NCBI GenBank assembly: GCA_900770945.1
Contig: CAAGME010000015.1
Coordinates: 74,019 to 138,018, forward strand
Source of the DNA: Clostridia bacterium
GTDB taxonomy: Bacteria > Bacillota > Clostridia > Christensenellales > Borkfalkiaceae
Reading direction: 5' to 3'
DNA: 64,000 nt
Shown here: one piece after another, positions 1 to 6,976 of the stretch
Numbering within the stretch: position 1 is the first letter of the stretch
Layout: each line of letters opens with the position of its first letter
The notes under the pieces: model-generated
What the model saw: the letters and a program-made list of their open reading frames with translations, nothing else
What the model was told of the DNA's origin: nothing
The model's database searches: none
Made by a program: the position numbers and the translations under genes

Positions 1-234
1 GGTTACAAGGAAGATTTGGTAAAAATCACCGAACTGCCCGACAATTACGGATTTTTCAAGTATCAGGACGAAGTCGTAACGCCCGACGGCGCGGCAACGC
101 ATAACGTTATCGAACGTTATATAAAGGAAAAAGGCAAAGACTACCGCAGAGAGGACGCACCGCACCCCGACAAGCTTCTACGCGACAGAAAAAAGGACAA
201 CACAACGCTCGGCAGAGTAAAAACGCCCGAGTAA
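1..234 (+). CDS. 3' end of an unrecognised gene (partial)
   Basis: The reading frame is open from the first base of the window and stops with TAA at 232-234, so this is the last 77 residues of a longer protein whose start lies outside. The tail is hydrophilic and charged, with a segment reading YGFFKYQDEVV followed by a basic stretch (DKLLRDRKKDN). I see no signal, membrane segment or known motif and cannot assign a family. A TTG at position 16 could be read as a start, but there is no SD before it. A strong terminator follows directly, so the gene is the last of its transcript. Confidence 0.6.
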   Translation, partial: GYKEDLVKITELPDNYGFFKYQDEVVTPDGAATHNVIERYIKEKGKDYRREDAPHPDKLLRDRKKDNTTLGRVKTPE

Positions 235-245
235 GAACGAGAACG

Positions 246-280
246 AAAAAACTTCCGATTTTTTGTCGGAAGTTTTTTTT
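246..280. terminator. Bidirectional rho-independent terminator
   Basis: Arms ACTTCCGA (251-258) and TCGGAAGT (266-273) form a perfect 8-bp stem. It is preceded by an A run and followed by eight T residues, so it can end transcription from both the partial gene on the left and the tetR gene on the right. Confidence 0.85.
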
Positions 281-316
281 ATGTCGTATAAACTTTATTT
301 TATGCGGCGGACTTTT

Positions 317-898
317 TTATTTTACGCGGCGGACTTTTCGCTCCTCGGCGAATTTTCTCACCCACCGCTTAGTGTAGGCGTAAAGCTCGTCGAGAGTGAC
401 GGCGGAATATCCGCGGCAATACTTAACGTATTCGCAAGTAAGCCCCTCGACGAAAACGTTGATTTCCACGTCCACGAACTGTCGGTCTATGACCTCTCTG
501 TCCTCGTTGCAAAATTCCAAAAGCTTAGCGGAAGCCACGCTCGTGAGCTTTTTTGCGGCAAACAAGAGGTCGTTAGAACGGCAAAGCAAACGATAATTTT
601 CATCGTTCTTTCTTATATAATCGAAAAACACGTCCACGAACTGCTCTGCGTTTTCGGCGGACAAAAGGCGCGCGTTATCGAAGAATGCGTCGATAAGCTC
701 GTTTTCAAAATCCTCCGCGACGGAATAAATATCGTCGTAATGGGAATAGAACGCGCCGCGGCTAATGTCGGCGCGCTTGCAAAGCTCGCTGACGTAAATT
801 TTGTCAAGCTGCTTTTTTTCGGCAAGCATTTCGGCGAACACCTTTTTTATGAGCTTTCTTGTTTTCCTTGAAGAATTGTTTACGTTTGCGGCTTTCAT
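317..898 (-). CDS. TetR/AcrR-family transcriptional regulator
   Basis: This 193-residue protein is a TetR-type repressor. The N-terminal third holds the helix-turn-helix: an RKTRKLIKKVFAEML lead helix, then the typical SELCKRADISRGAFYSHYDD segment (about residues 38-56). The C-terminal part is an all-helical ligand/dimer domain without recognisable ligand specificity. I chose the ATG at 898 because GAGGGGGAAGG sits 5 nt upstream; an in-frame ATG at 928 has no SD. The gene is divergent from an ABC exporter operon, and a dyad (948-969) covers its likely -10, so autorepression and control of the exporter are likely. The inducer is unknown, though an exported drug or peptide is the usual kind. 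Confidence 0.9.
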   Translation of the reverse strand: MKAANVNNSSRKTRKLIKKVFAEMLAEKKQLDKIYVSELCKRADISRGAFYSHYDDIYSVAEDFENELIDAFFDNARLLSAENAEQFVDVFFDYIRKNDENYRLLCRSNDLLFAAKKLTSVASAKLLEFCNEDREVIDRQFVDVEINVFVEGLTCEYVKYCRGYSAVTLDELYAYTKRWVRKFAEERKVRRVK

Positions 899-947
899 AT
901 AAGCCTTCCCCCTCGCTTTTTGCGACATTTTTTTACAATTTTACGAA

Positions 948-1041
948 CAGTGTAAACATTTTAACACTGACCGAAAAACAGTACTTCTCAAACGCTTACG
1001 ATAATAGTATAATGCAACAGTGTTCGAAAGTCAACAGTGTT
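948..1041. promoter_or_regulatory. Candidate TetR operators between tetR and the ABC operon
   Basis: A dyad with arms CAGTGT (948-953) and ACACTG (964-969) encloses TAAAAT, a possible tetR -10 on the minus strand. Two direct copies of CAACAGTGTT (1015-1024 and 1032-1041) lie at the predicted transcription start of the ABC operon. All three share the CAGTGT core, so one regulator could silence both directions. Binding is inferred from symmetry and position only. Confidence 0.6.
985..1013 (+). promoter_or_regulatory. Sigma-A promoter of the ABC exporter operon
   Basis: The -35 is TTCTCA (985-990), the spacer is 17 bp, and the -10 is a perfect TATAAT (1008-1013). The predicted start near 1020 falls on the first CAACAGTGTT copy. 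Confidence 0.75.
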
Positions 1042-1073
1042 TACAAAAAAATTTAAAGGAGCGTAAAAAAAAC

Positions 1074-2006
1074 ATGCACGTTATCGAAGTTGAAAACTTA
1101 ACGAAAGATTACGGCTCGGGGCGCGGGGTGTTCGACGTATCGTTTCACGTAGACGACGGCGAAGTGTTCGGGTTTTTAGGTCCGAACGGCGCGGGCAAGT
1201 CCACGACCATTCGCCACCTTATGGGCTTTTCCAAACCCGACTCGGGCGTAACGAAAATCGAAGGCAGAGAAACTTTCGCGCGGTATTACGAAGTTTTAAA
1301 AGACGTCGGCTATATCCCCGGCGAAATTGCCTTGCCCGCGGGGCTTACCGGTTGGGAGTTTTTAAAAATGATGCAGGATATGCAAGGCAAAAAGAACGAA
1401 GAACGGCTGAAATACATGCTCGATTTGTTCGAACTCAAAGACGGGGAGCTTAAAGGCGACACAAAGCGAATGAGCTTGGGCGTAAAAAGAAAGCTCGCGG
1501 TAGTTGCGGCAAACATGAGCGACCCTAAGGTTTTAATCTTAGACGAACCGACAAGCGGACTTGACCCCGTTATGCAAGAAAACTTTATCGGGTTTATTCA
1601 CGAAGAAAAAAAGCGCGGTAAAACCATACTTTTGTCAAGCCACATCTTTTCGGAAATAGACTCGACCTGCGACAGAATAGCCATTATAAAGGACGGCAAA
1701 ATCGTTTCGCAGTTTGTAGCGAACGAATTAAAGCACGCCACGCGCAAATTCTACTCGCTTGAATTTAATTACGAAAAGGACCTGAAAGAATTTTTAGGCA
1801 AAACAAACAAAATAAAGAGCTTCACCCTCCTCGAAAATTCGGGCGCGAAATGCTTTGCGTCGATTGAGGACAAAGACTTGAACAAACTTATCGCCATTCT
1901 TTCTTCTTCCGGCGTAAAGAGCTTTTCGAACCGCAAAGAATCGCTCGAAGATTACTTTATGAAGTTCTACAAAGAGGACAAAGACTTTAAAGGAGCGTTG
2001 AAATGA
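1074..2006 (+). CDS. ABC transporter ATP-binding protein, first copy
   Basis: This is a 310-residue nucleotide-binding subunit of an ABC-2-type exporter. The Walker A GPNGAGKST is at residues 36-44, the signature MSLGVKRK at 133-140, Walker B VLILDEP near 153-159, and the switch histidine at 190. The ATG at 1074 is preceded by AAAGGAG at 1055-1061; an upstream GTG at 1020 would lie at the transcription start and is rejected. The stop overlaps the next gene by ATGA, so the two ATPases are translationally coupled and probably form a heterodimer on the single permease that follows. The last 80 residues form an accessory domain typical of drug/peptide exporters. Substrate unknown. Confidence 0.93.
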   Translation: MHVIEVENLTKDYGSGRGVFDVSFHVDDGEVFGFLGPNGAGKSTTIRHLMGFSKPDSGVTKIEGRETFARYYEVLKDVGYIPGEIALPAGLTGWEFLKMMQDMQGKKNEERLKYMLDLFELKDGELKGDTKRMSLGVKRKLAVVAANMSDPKVLILDEPTSGLDPVMQENFIGFIHEEKKRGKTILLSSHIFSEIDSTCDRIAIIKDGKIVSQFVANELKHATRKFYSLEFNYEKDLKEFLGKTNKIKSFTLLENSGAKCFASIEDKDLNKLIAILSSSGVKSFSNRKESLEDYFMKFYKEDKDFKGALK

Positions 2007-2917
2007 GCGTTATAGAATTAAACAAACTGACCAAAGACTACGGCGGCGGACGCGGAGTTTTCGACCTCGACTTAAAAATAGAGCAAGGCGAAATGATGGG
2101 TTACGTCGGCACGAACGGAAGCGGCAAAACGACGACTATCCGCAACATTTTAGGGTTTTTAAAGCCCACGAGCGGCTCGACGAGCGTGAACGGGCTTTCA
2201 AGCTGGGAAAAGCAAAGCGAAATTTCGCGCCTTATCGGGTACGTCCCGGGCGAAATCGCCTTTCCGGACCTTAAAACGGGTATCGACTTTTTAAAATGCC
2301 AGGCGGAATTTTTGCACCTGACCGATATGAGTTACGCAAACGAGCTTATAGAACGGCTTCAACTCGACCCGCGCGCAAATTTAAAGCGAATGAGCAAGGG
2401 AATGAAGCAAAAGACCGCGCTCGTGGCGGCTCTTATGAATAATTCGCCCATCATCATTTTGGACGAGCCGACCACGGGGCTTGACCCTCTGATGCGTGCG
2501 ACCTTCCTCGATATCATCAAGGAAGAACACAAAAAAGGCAAAACGATATTTATGTCGAGCCACAGCTTTGACGAATTGCAATCGACTTGCGACAGAGTAG
2601 CTCTCATAAACGACGGCAGAATAATCGACGTTTGCGCCATGAACGATATTTTAAACCGCCCGGAAAAGCAATTCAAGGTCGAATTCAACAGCGAAAAAGA
2701 TTATCTGAAATTCCTCGGCGAAAAATTAAAATTCACAAGACTTCAAGACGAATACAATCAAGCGACGGTAAGTGTAAAGTCGAACGCGACGGCGGACCTA
2801 CTGAAAATATTGAGCGGTTACGACGTCAAGTTCATATCGGAACTTCCCTACACACTCGAACAACACTTCAAAAAAATATTGATAGACAGAAAGGAGCAAC
2901 AAAAAAATGTTCAGTAA
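2003..2917 (+). CDS. ABC transporter ATP-binding protein, second copy
   Basis: This 304-residue protein is a paralogue of the preceding gene, aligned over its whole length (both begin with a VIE...LTKDYG-GRGVFD pattern). Walker A is GTNGSGKTT (residues 36-44), the signature is MSKGMKQK (130-137), and Walker B is IIILDEP (150-156). Both copies keep all catalytic motifs, so neither looks degenerate. The start overlaps the upstream stop, and the end overlaps the permease start by 11 bases. The tandem pair most likely arose by local duplication and now supplies both NBDs of one exporter. Confidence 0.92.
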   Translation: MSVIELNKLTKDYGGGRGVFDLDLKIEQGEMMGYVGTNGSGKTTTIRNILGFLKPTSGSTSVNGLSSWEKQSEISRLIGYVPGEIAFPDLKTGIDFLKCQAEFLHLTDMSYANELIERLQLDPRANLKRMSKGMKQKTALVAALMNNSPIIILDEPTTGLDPLMRATFLDIIKEEHKKGKTIFMSSHSFDELQSTCDRVALINDGRIIDVCAMNDILNRPEKQFKVEFNSEKDYLKFLGEKLKFTRLQDEYNQATVSVKSNATADLLKILSGYDVKFISELPYTLEQHFKKILIDRKEQQKNVQ

Positions 2918-4643
2918 AGCTTTATTCAAACAATCGTGCAAAGCTAACGGCACGATGTGGGCAATCATCACTTTTGCGGTGTGCTTCATGCTCGCCTGCG
3001 TAATGCTTATCTCCGGCGGCGGCAACATCGGCGAAGTTAAAAACGCCATCGAAGACACCATCATCACGGAAGAGATAAACGCGCAAATGGAAAAACGTGG
3101 CATAAACCTCTACAACTACGGCAAAGACGGCATGCAACACTTCGACGAAACTTTCGCCGCCGACTTAGCCGACGCGCTTTCATACTTAACATGGCTTTCT
3201 AAAATGCCCAAAGCCGAAAGCTTTGGCGGTAATAACGAGCAGTACGCCGCGGCAATCGCCGCCTGGAAGGGCTTGGAACCGAAAATGCAGACGGAATTCG
3301 GCAAAAACTATAAATCTTACGTCGAAAAAGACGCGGCTAAGTATGCTAATCAACAAACGGCTGTAACGGAAGCTTACACTGCCGCCGCCCTCGATTTACA
3401 AAGCTACATGAACGCGAAAGCCGCGGCAATAAACCCCGAATACAAACCCGGCACTACCGAAGCGGACGAGATACTCGGCTCGGCAATGTGTGTTCTCAAC
3501 CCGAACGGAATGTTCAACGACCTTTACTTGAAAAACGAAGGCAAGGTCCCCTCGGATTACGACGTGACGCAAATAATAACCCACATAGCCGCCGGCGATA
3601 TCGCGGAATACCTTAAAAGCGACGAGCGCGACTCTTACGTTTCGTATAGGGCGGAAGAGTTGACCGCGCAATTCCTCGCCGCTCAGCTCACCAACAAAGA
3701 CAACGTTCAACTTATTCTCGACAACCTCGCTTCTTACGGCGTGGACAAAGAAAAATACGATTCGTTCGGCTACGACTATGCGGGAATCAAACACTTAGCC
3801 AAAACAGCAGTTATAACCTATAAGGGTAGACTTAGTTACGAAATAAGCCTTATCGCGGAAAAGTATCCCGACGTAACGAGCGAAGCATACAAGACGGCTG
3901 TTGAAAAAAAGAGCGAAGAACTCGCCGCGGAAGTCACCGGTTCGCTTTTGGCTTCTCTTCCCGACGACGTTTCCGAAGCTTTACAGGAAGTAGGTCAAGC
4001 CGACCTTTACACTCTTATCGTAGGCTCGATTTTCTACAAACTCGCGGGACTTTTGCTCCCGATAATATATATGATAATGGCTTCAAACAACCTTATCGCG
4101 GGGCAAGTAGACAGCGGCTCTATGGCGTACGTTCTCTCTACTTCCACCAAGCGCAAAACCGTAGTGTTCACTCAAGCGCTTTACCTTATCGGTTCGCTTC
4201 TTTTAATGTTCGCGCTCACCACCGCAACGGGTATGGTCTGCCTCGCTATCGTTCACGACAAAGTAAGCTTGACTTACGGCAAACTCGCGCTTTTGAACGT
4301 CGGCGCGTTCCTTATCCTCTTCGCGCTTTCCGGGCTTTGCTTCTTCACCTCTTGCTACTTTGACAGAAGCAAACGCTCTATGGCAATCGGCGGCGGATTA
4401 AGCATTTTCGCACTCGTTGCCGCTATGCTCGGGCTTTTCGGCAGTCAGGTTATCCCGTCGGTCGTTCGCCTCGATTCGCTCAACTACTTCAACTACGTAA
4501 CAATAATTTCACTCTTCGACGTGGTTTCGATTATAAATTCCGAATTGACGTTCCTTTGGAAGTACGCGATTTTGCTTGTCGCAGGCATTATAGGCTACCT
4601 TGCGGGCGAAATTAAGTTCGTCAAAAAAGATTTGCCGCTTTGA
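2907..4643 (+). CDS. ABC-2-type exporter permease with a large extracytoplasmic domain
   Basis: This 578-residue membrane protein is the permease partner of the two ATPases. One transmembrane helix lies near residues 15-38. About 330 hydrophilic, mostly helical residues follow, and then a cluster of about six helices fills the last 210 residues (beginning around SIFYKLAGLLLPIIYMIM). This one-plus-many topology with a large loop is known for ABC-2 exporters of the YhgE/lantibiotic-immunity kind, so the loop is expected outside the cell. An AAAGGAG precedes the ATG inside the previous gene. The single permease must provide the whole channel as a homodimer or act with an unknown partner. Export of an antimicrobial or drug is the likely role. 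Confidence 0.88.
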   Translation: MFSKALFKQSCKANGTMWAIITFAVCFMLACVMLISGGGNIGEVKNAIEDTIITEEINAQMEKRGINLYNYGKDGMQHFDETFAADLADALSYLTWLSKMPKAESFGGNNEQYAAAIAAWKGLEPKMQTEFGKNYKSYVEKDAAKYANQQTAVTEAYTAAALDLQSYMNAKAAAINPEYKPGTTEADEILGSAMCVLNPNGMFNDLYLKNEGKVPSDYDVTQIITHIAAGDIAEYLKSDERDSYVSYRAEELTAQFLAAQLTNKDNVQLILDNLASYGVDKEKYDSFGYDYAGIKHLAKTAVITYKGRLSYEISLIAEKYPDVTSEAYKTAVEKKSEELAAEVTGSLLASLPDDVSEALQEVGQADLYTLIVGSIFYKLAGLLLPIIYMIMASNNLIAGQVDSGSMAYVLSTSTKRKTVVFTQALYLIGSLLLMFALTTATGMVCLAIVHDKVSLTYGKLALLNVGAFLILFALSGLCFFTSCYFDRSKRSMAIGGGLSIFALVAAMLGLFGSQVIPSVVRLDSLNYFNYVTIISLFDVVSIINSELTFLWKYAILLVAGIIGYLAGEIKFVKKDLPL

Positions 4644-4661
4644 TAAAACGGGGGCTAAAAG

Positions 4662-5159
4662 ATGAAAAACGTTACGAAAATCTCCAAAAAAACGGAATAT
4701 CTCGACGCAACCACGCGCAAAACCGAAATAGTTTACGGCTCGGCAAAGGTCTTATCCGCACTTTTAAACGAAGAAAGCGGCGCAGAAGCAGTAAACGCTC
4801 TCGTAAGTTTTATCATCGGCGCAACGGCGGACGGGGGCAAAATAAACGAGCGGGAGTATCTTGCGATATATCCCGCCCTCGTCACGGCTTTCGGACCGGG
4901 GTTCGACTTTTATTCCGTAAAACGCTCCTTTGACGGGCTGATTGTAACGAAGCGCATAATACGCGGAAACGTTGCGACCATTGTTTCCGCGCTTAAAGAC
5001 AGCACAGAAATAACTCTCGACGACGTTTTAGAACTTTGCCTGCTGATTTTAACCCCGACGCTCGGCAAACTTTCCCTAAAGCACAAAGCCCACCTCGCCC
5101 GTTTGACGTTGAAACCAACGGGAAAAGCCGGAAAGACGGGAAAGTGCGCAGGAATATAG
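4662..5159 (+). CDS. Hypothetical helical protein, possibly TerB-like
   Basis: This 165-residue soluble protein begins 18 nt after the permease stop with GGGGGCTAAAAG before its ATG, so it is the fourth gene of the exporter operon. It is predicted mostly helical. The central segment ATADGGKINEREYLAIYP resembles the acidic helix-turn of TerB-like tellurite-resistance domains (DGxIxxxE), which is weak evidence. The C-terminus is a short basic tail ending GKAGKTGKCAGI. I do not recognise a specific family. An immunity or regulatory accessory role for the exporter would fit its position but is inference. Confidence 0.7.
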   Translation: MKNVTKISKKTEYLDATTRKTEIVYGSAKVLSALLNEESGAEAVNALVSFIIGATADGGKINEREYLAIYPALVTAFGPGFDFYSVKRSFDGLIVTKRIIRGNVATIVSALKDSTEITLDDVLELCLLILTPTLGKLSLKHKAHLARLTLKPTGKAGKTGKCAGI

Positions 5160-5193
5160 GCGTGCAAGCTAAAAGATAATTTTATACTGTAGC

Positions 5194-5237
5194 AAAAAAA
5201 CAAGCGACTACCCCAAATATAGCCGCTTGTTTTTTTG
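5194..5237. terminator. Terminator hairpin, copy 1 of a duplicated element
   Basis: Arms CAAGCG (5201-5206) and CGCTTG (5224-5229) are extended by seven A-T pairs on the outside, giving a terminator usable in both directions. About 40 bases (5197-5236) are repeated with only three differences at 6099-6138. The element lies between the convergent exporter operon and the GNAT gene. Confidence 0.85.
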
Positions 5238-5248
5238 TGAGTTTGATT

Positions 5249-5806
5249 TTATATAACGCGATACATTTGAATTAGATTGCTGTTATGTTTTTTCTGTAAA
5301 ACTTTAAACCCGTGGTTTTTATAATACTTTTCTTTCTCGGGAACGCAATCTAAATAAATCAAACGCCCGCCAACGATATCGCTCGCTTCCGATATGTATT
5401 CCAAAGCAGTCATTAAAATTTGCACTCCGCTTCCTTTATCCGATTTTTCGCTTCTCGCAAGTTGCCCTATAAGATATGCAGGGCAATTTTTACGAGCCGA
5501 ATCATCAAAAATCGATTCCAAAATATTTTTTTCTATATCTTTTGCAAAATATAAAACTTTTAACGCTATAGAAAAATAACCGTCGATTTGAATTTCACCT
5601 TTATTCCACAATTCGTCGTTAAGGACTAAATACGTTCGCGTAATACCGGCTTTTTCCATATCGATTGCTTCTTCCGTTAAAAAGTGCATTACGTCCTGCG
5701 CAGCTTCGGATTGACAATTTGTACACTTAAACATAGATAAAGCCCCTTTTAAAGAGGCTTCGTCATAATTATCCAATTCAATTATTTCTCGTAACGCTTG
5801 AACCAT
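5249..5806 (-). CDS. GNAT-family acetyltransferase, probable toxin of a TA pair
   Basis: This 185-residue protein is a GNAT N-acetyltransferase. The acetyl-CoA-binding motif A is seen as QLARSEKSDKGSGVQIL, followed by a helix and the strand RLIYLDCVP, then the typical KYYKNHGF motif near the C-terminus. A pair of cysteines (CTNCQS) sits near residue 27. Its first 25 nt overlap the upstream 55-codon gene, an arrangement known from GNAT toxin-antitoxin pairs, whose toxins acetylate aminoacyl-tRNA (TacT/AtaT type). Whether this one targets tRNA cannot be read from sequence. GGAGAAAAT precedes the ATG. It could instead be an ordinary metabolic GNAT. Confidence 0.8.
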   Translation of the reverse strand: MVQALREIIELDNYDEASLKGALSMFKCTNCQSEAAQDVMHFLTEEAIDMEKAGITRTYLVLNDELWNKGEIQIDGYFSIALKVLYFAKDIEKNILESIFDDSARKNCPAYLIGQLARSEKSDKGSGVQILMTALEYISEASDIVGGRLIYLDCVPEKEKYYKNHGFKVLQKKHNSNLIQMYRVI

Positions 5807-5949
5807 ATTTTCTCCGCGCCTTCCGGCAACTTCCGGGGCTGAACAGACTTCACCGTTTTATCCCGCGGTTGTTTTAACGCGTTAGCAATCTCTTCGGCTT
5901 TTTTACTGTCCGAAATAACTAAATTTTCTTTAAAAGAAATCGTTGCCAT
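5782..5949 (-). CDS. Small antitoxin-like protein paired with the GNAT
   Basis: This 55-residue protein starts at an ATG with AGGAGGG 8 nt upstream; the frame is open further back to 6048 but without an SD. It reads as a short N-terminal part (ATISFKENLVISDSKKAEEI) that could form a DNA-binding or dimer element, and a basic C-terminal tail (PRKLPEGAEKIWFKRYEK). The 25-nt overlap with the acetyltransferase gene and the strong promoter bracketed by repeats support an antitoxin that represses its own operon. The family assignment is from layout and size rather than a recognised domain. Confidence 0.7.
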   Translation of the reverse strand: MATISFKENLVISDSKKAEEIANALKQPRDKTVKSVQPRKLPEGAEKIWFKRYEK

Positions 5950-5971
5950 AGTTTCAACCCTCCTTAGAATT

Positions 5972-6049
5972 TTTATGCAAACTATTATCTGTCGATTTGC
6001 AAGTTTATTATACTTCTTTTTTTGTTTTTTGTCAATATATTTATGCAAA
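5972..6049 (-). promoter_or_regulatory. Consensus promoter of the GNAT pair, flanked by direct repeats
   Basis: On the minus strand TTGACA (6030-6035) and TATAAT (6007-6012) are separated by 17 bp, a perfect sigma-A promoter. The 10-mer TTTATGCAAA (plus-strand reading) occurs at 5972-5981 and again at 6040-6049, one copy on either side of the promoter. That geometry suits autorepression by looping or co-operative binding of the antitoxin. Confidence 0.8.
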
Positions 6050-6093
6050 ATATTTACGAGATAAAAACACTTTTACTTTATTATATGCTTTTC

Positions 6094-6140
6094 TTTACAA
6101 AAACAAGCGACTGTCCCAAAGATAGCCGCTTGTTTTTTTG
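6094..6140. terminator. Terminator hairpin, copy 2 of a duplicated element
   Basis: This hairpin has the same CAAGCG/CGCTTG stem with outer A and T runs as the copy at 5194-5237, and 37 of 40 bases match. It can end the P-loop gene transcript coming from the right. Together the two copies frame the GNAT pair. Confidence 0.8.
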
Positions 6141-6218
6141 TTGAATAACCTATATTAACCTATTTTGCCTTTGAAAAATAGGTTAAATATATCATTTACT
6201 TTTTGTTGTCCCTTTCTA

Positions 6219-6695
6219 TCAGTCAATCCATTCAACAATTATTCGAGAAAGCTGTTCGTTTTCTTTATAATCTCTACCATGTCCGCATATCAAATTTTTG
6301 TATATAGGGAGTATATCAACGTTATCAATATCAATTTTTTGAATAAAGTTATGAAGATAGTCGAAAACCTTTTTCCCTCTTGTAGAGTGAGAACAACAAA
6401 CAAGGCAATATATATCACTAAAGTCTATTTCTTTAATAACAACATCGATATCGACAACAATATCACCGAAAGATATAACAACAATTTTCTTTCCGTTTTT
6501 TTCTAAAATGACAAACCCGCCTATTTTTAGTTTGTCTCTTTCTCCGGAGCTTAACCTTTTCAAAAATTTATCGCTGTCTATAGAGTGAATATCAGGAGCA
6601 TACCCCCGTTCCAACAACTTGCAAACAACCAAATTTGTAGTAATCGTTTTCCCTGTATTAGGAGAACCCGCGACAATAATTAGTTTTTCCATCAT
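6219..6695 (-). CDS. Small P-loop NTPase of unknown function
   Basis: This 158-residue protein opens with a Walker A loop, GSPNTGKTITT, right after a short hydrophobic strand (KLIIVA). A DSDKF segment follows near residue 42, and the second half contains alternating hydrophobic strands (KKIVVISFG, DIYCLVCCSH) as expected of a P-loop fold. I see no clear Walker B partner motif and cannot name a family. Two successive ATGs (6695, 6692) follow GAGGTTTG; a TTG at 6698 is unlikely. Base use is markedly AT-richer than the flanking housekeeping genes, suggesting acquisition. No partner gene is evident. Confidence 0.7.
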   Translation of the reverse strand: MMEKLIIVAGSPNTGKTITTNLVVCKLLERGYAPDIHSIDSDKFLKRLSSGERDKLKIGGFVILEKNGKKIVVISFGDIVVDIDVVIKEIDFSDIYCLVCCSHSTRGKKVFDYLHNFIQKIDIDNVDILPIYKNLICGHGRDYKENEQLSRIIVEWID

Positions 6696-6763
6696 CAAAC
6701 CTCATTTGTAATTATTTTCTTATCGTAGGATATAATTTTTTTCGGTTATGAAAACTTTATACT

Positions 6764-6961
6764 TCATGCGCTATACTTTTTACGAACGCTTGAAAAAACT
6801 TCAGCCGCGGGTTTTACGCGACCTTTTTCAACGTCATCGAAACCCTTTTGTATTTCTGCGTTAAACTCTTCTTCCGTCATACCACTCAAGTTAATCGGAT
6901 ACATAGGCAATTTTGAGCCAAGCGGAAAACGGTTTTGCAGTTTGGTTTGTTTATACAGCAT
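6764..6961 (-). pseudogene. 5'-truncated RelB/DinJ-type antitoxin remnant
   Basis: The 65 codons match the C-terminal part of DinJ/RelB antitoxins. MLYKQTKLQNRFPLGSKLP corresponds to the end of the ribbon-helix-helix region, and EEEFNAEIQKGFDDVEKGR followed by KPAAEVFSSVRKKY is the toxin-wrapping tail. The N-terminal strand and first helix needed for DNA binding are absent. The reading frame begins 15 bp after the stop of the aminopeptidase gene, with an in-frame stop just upstream and no SD. No RelE/YafQ toxin lies nearby. It is best read as a leftover of a deleted TA locus fused behind another operon. Confidence 0.75.
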
Positions 6962-6976
6962 TTTTTCAATTCAAAC

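Noticed and set aside
263..871. Plus-strand open frame opposite the TetR gene
   Set aside because: It is antisense to a clear TetR gene, has no SD, and reads as the reverse complement of coding sequence.
1020..1073. Longer start (GTG) for the first ABC ATPase
   Set aside because: It lies at the predicted transcription start and operator; the ATG at 1074 has the SD and the usual ATPase N-terminus.
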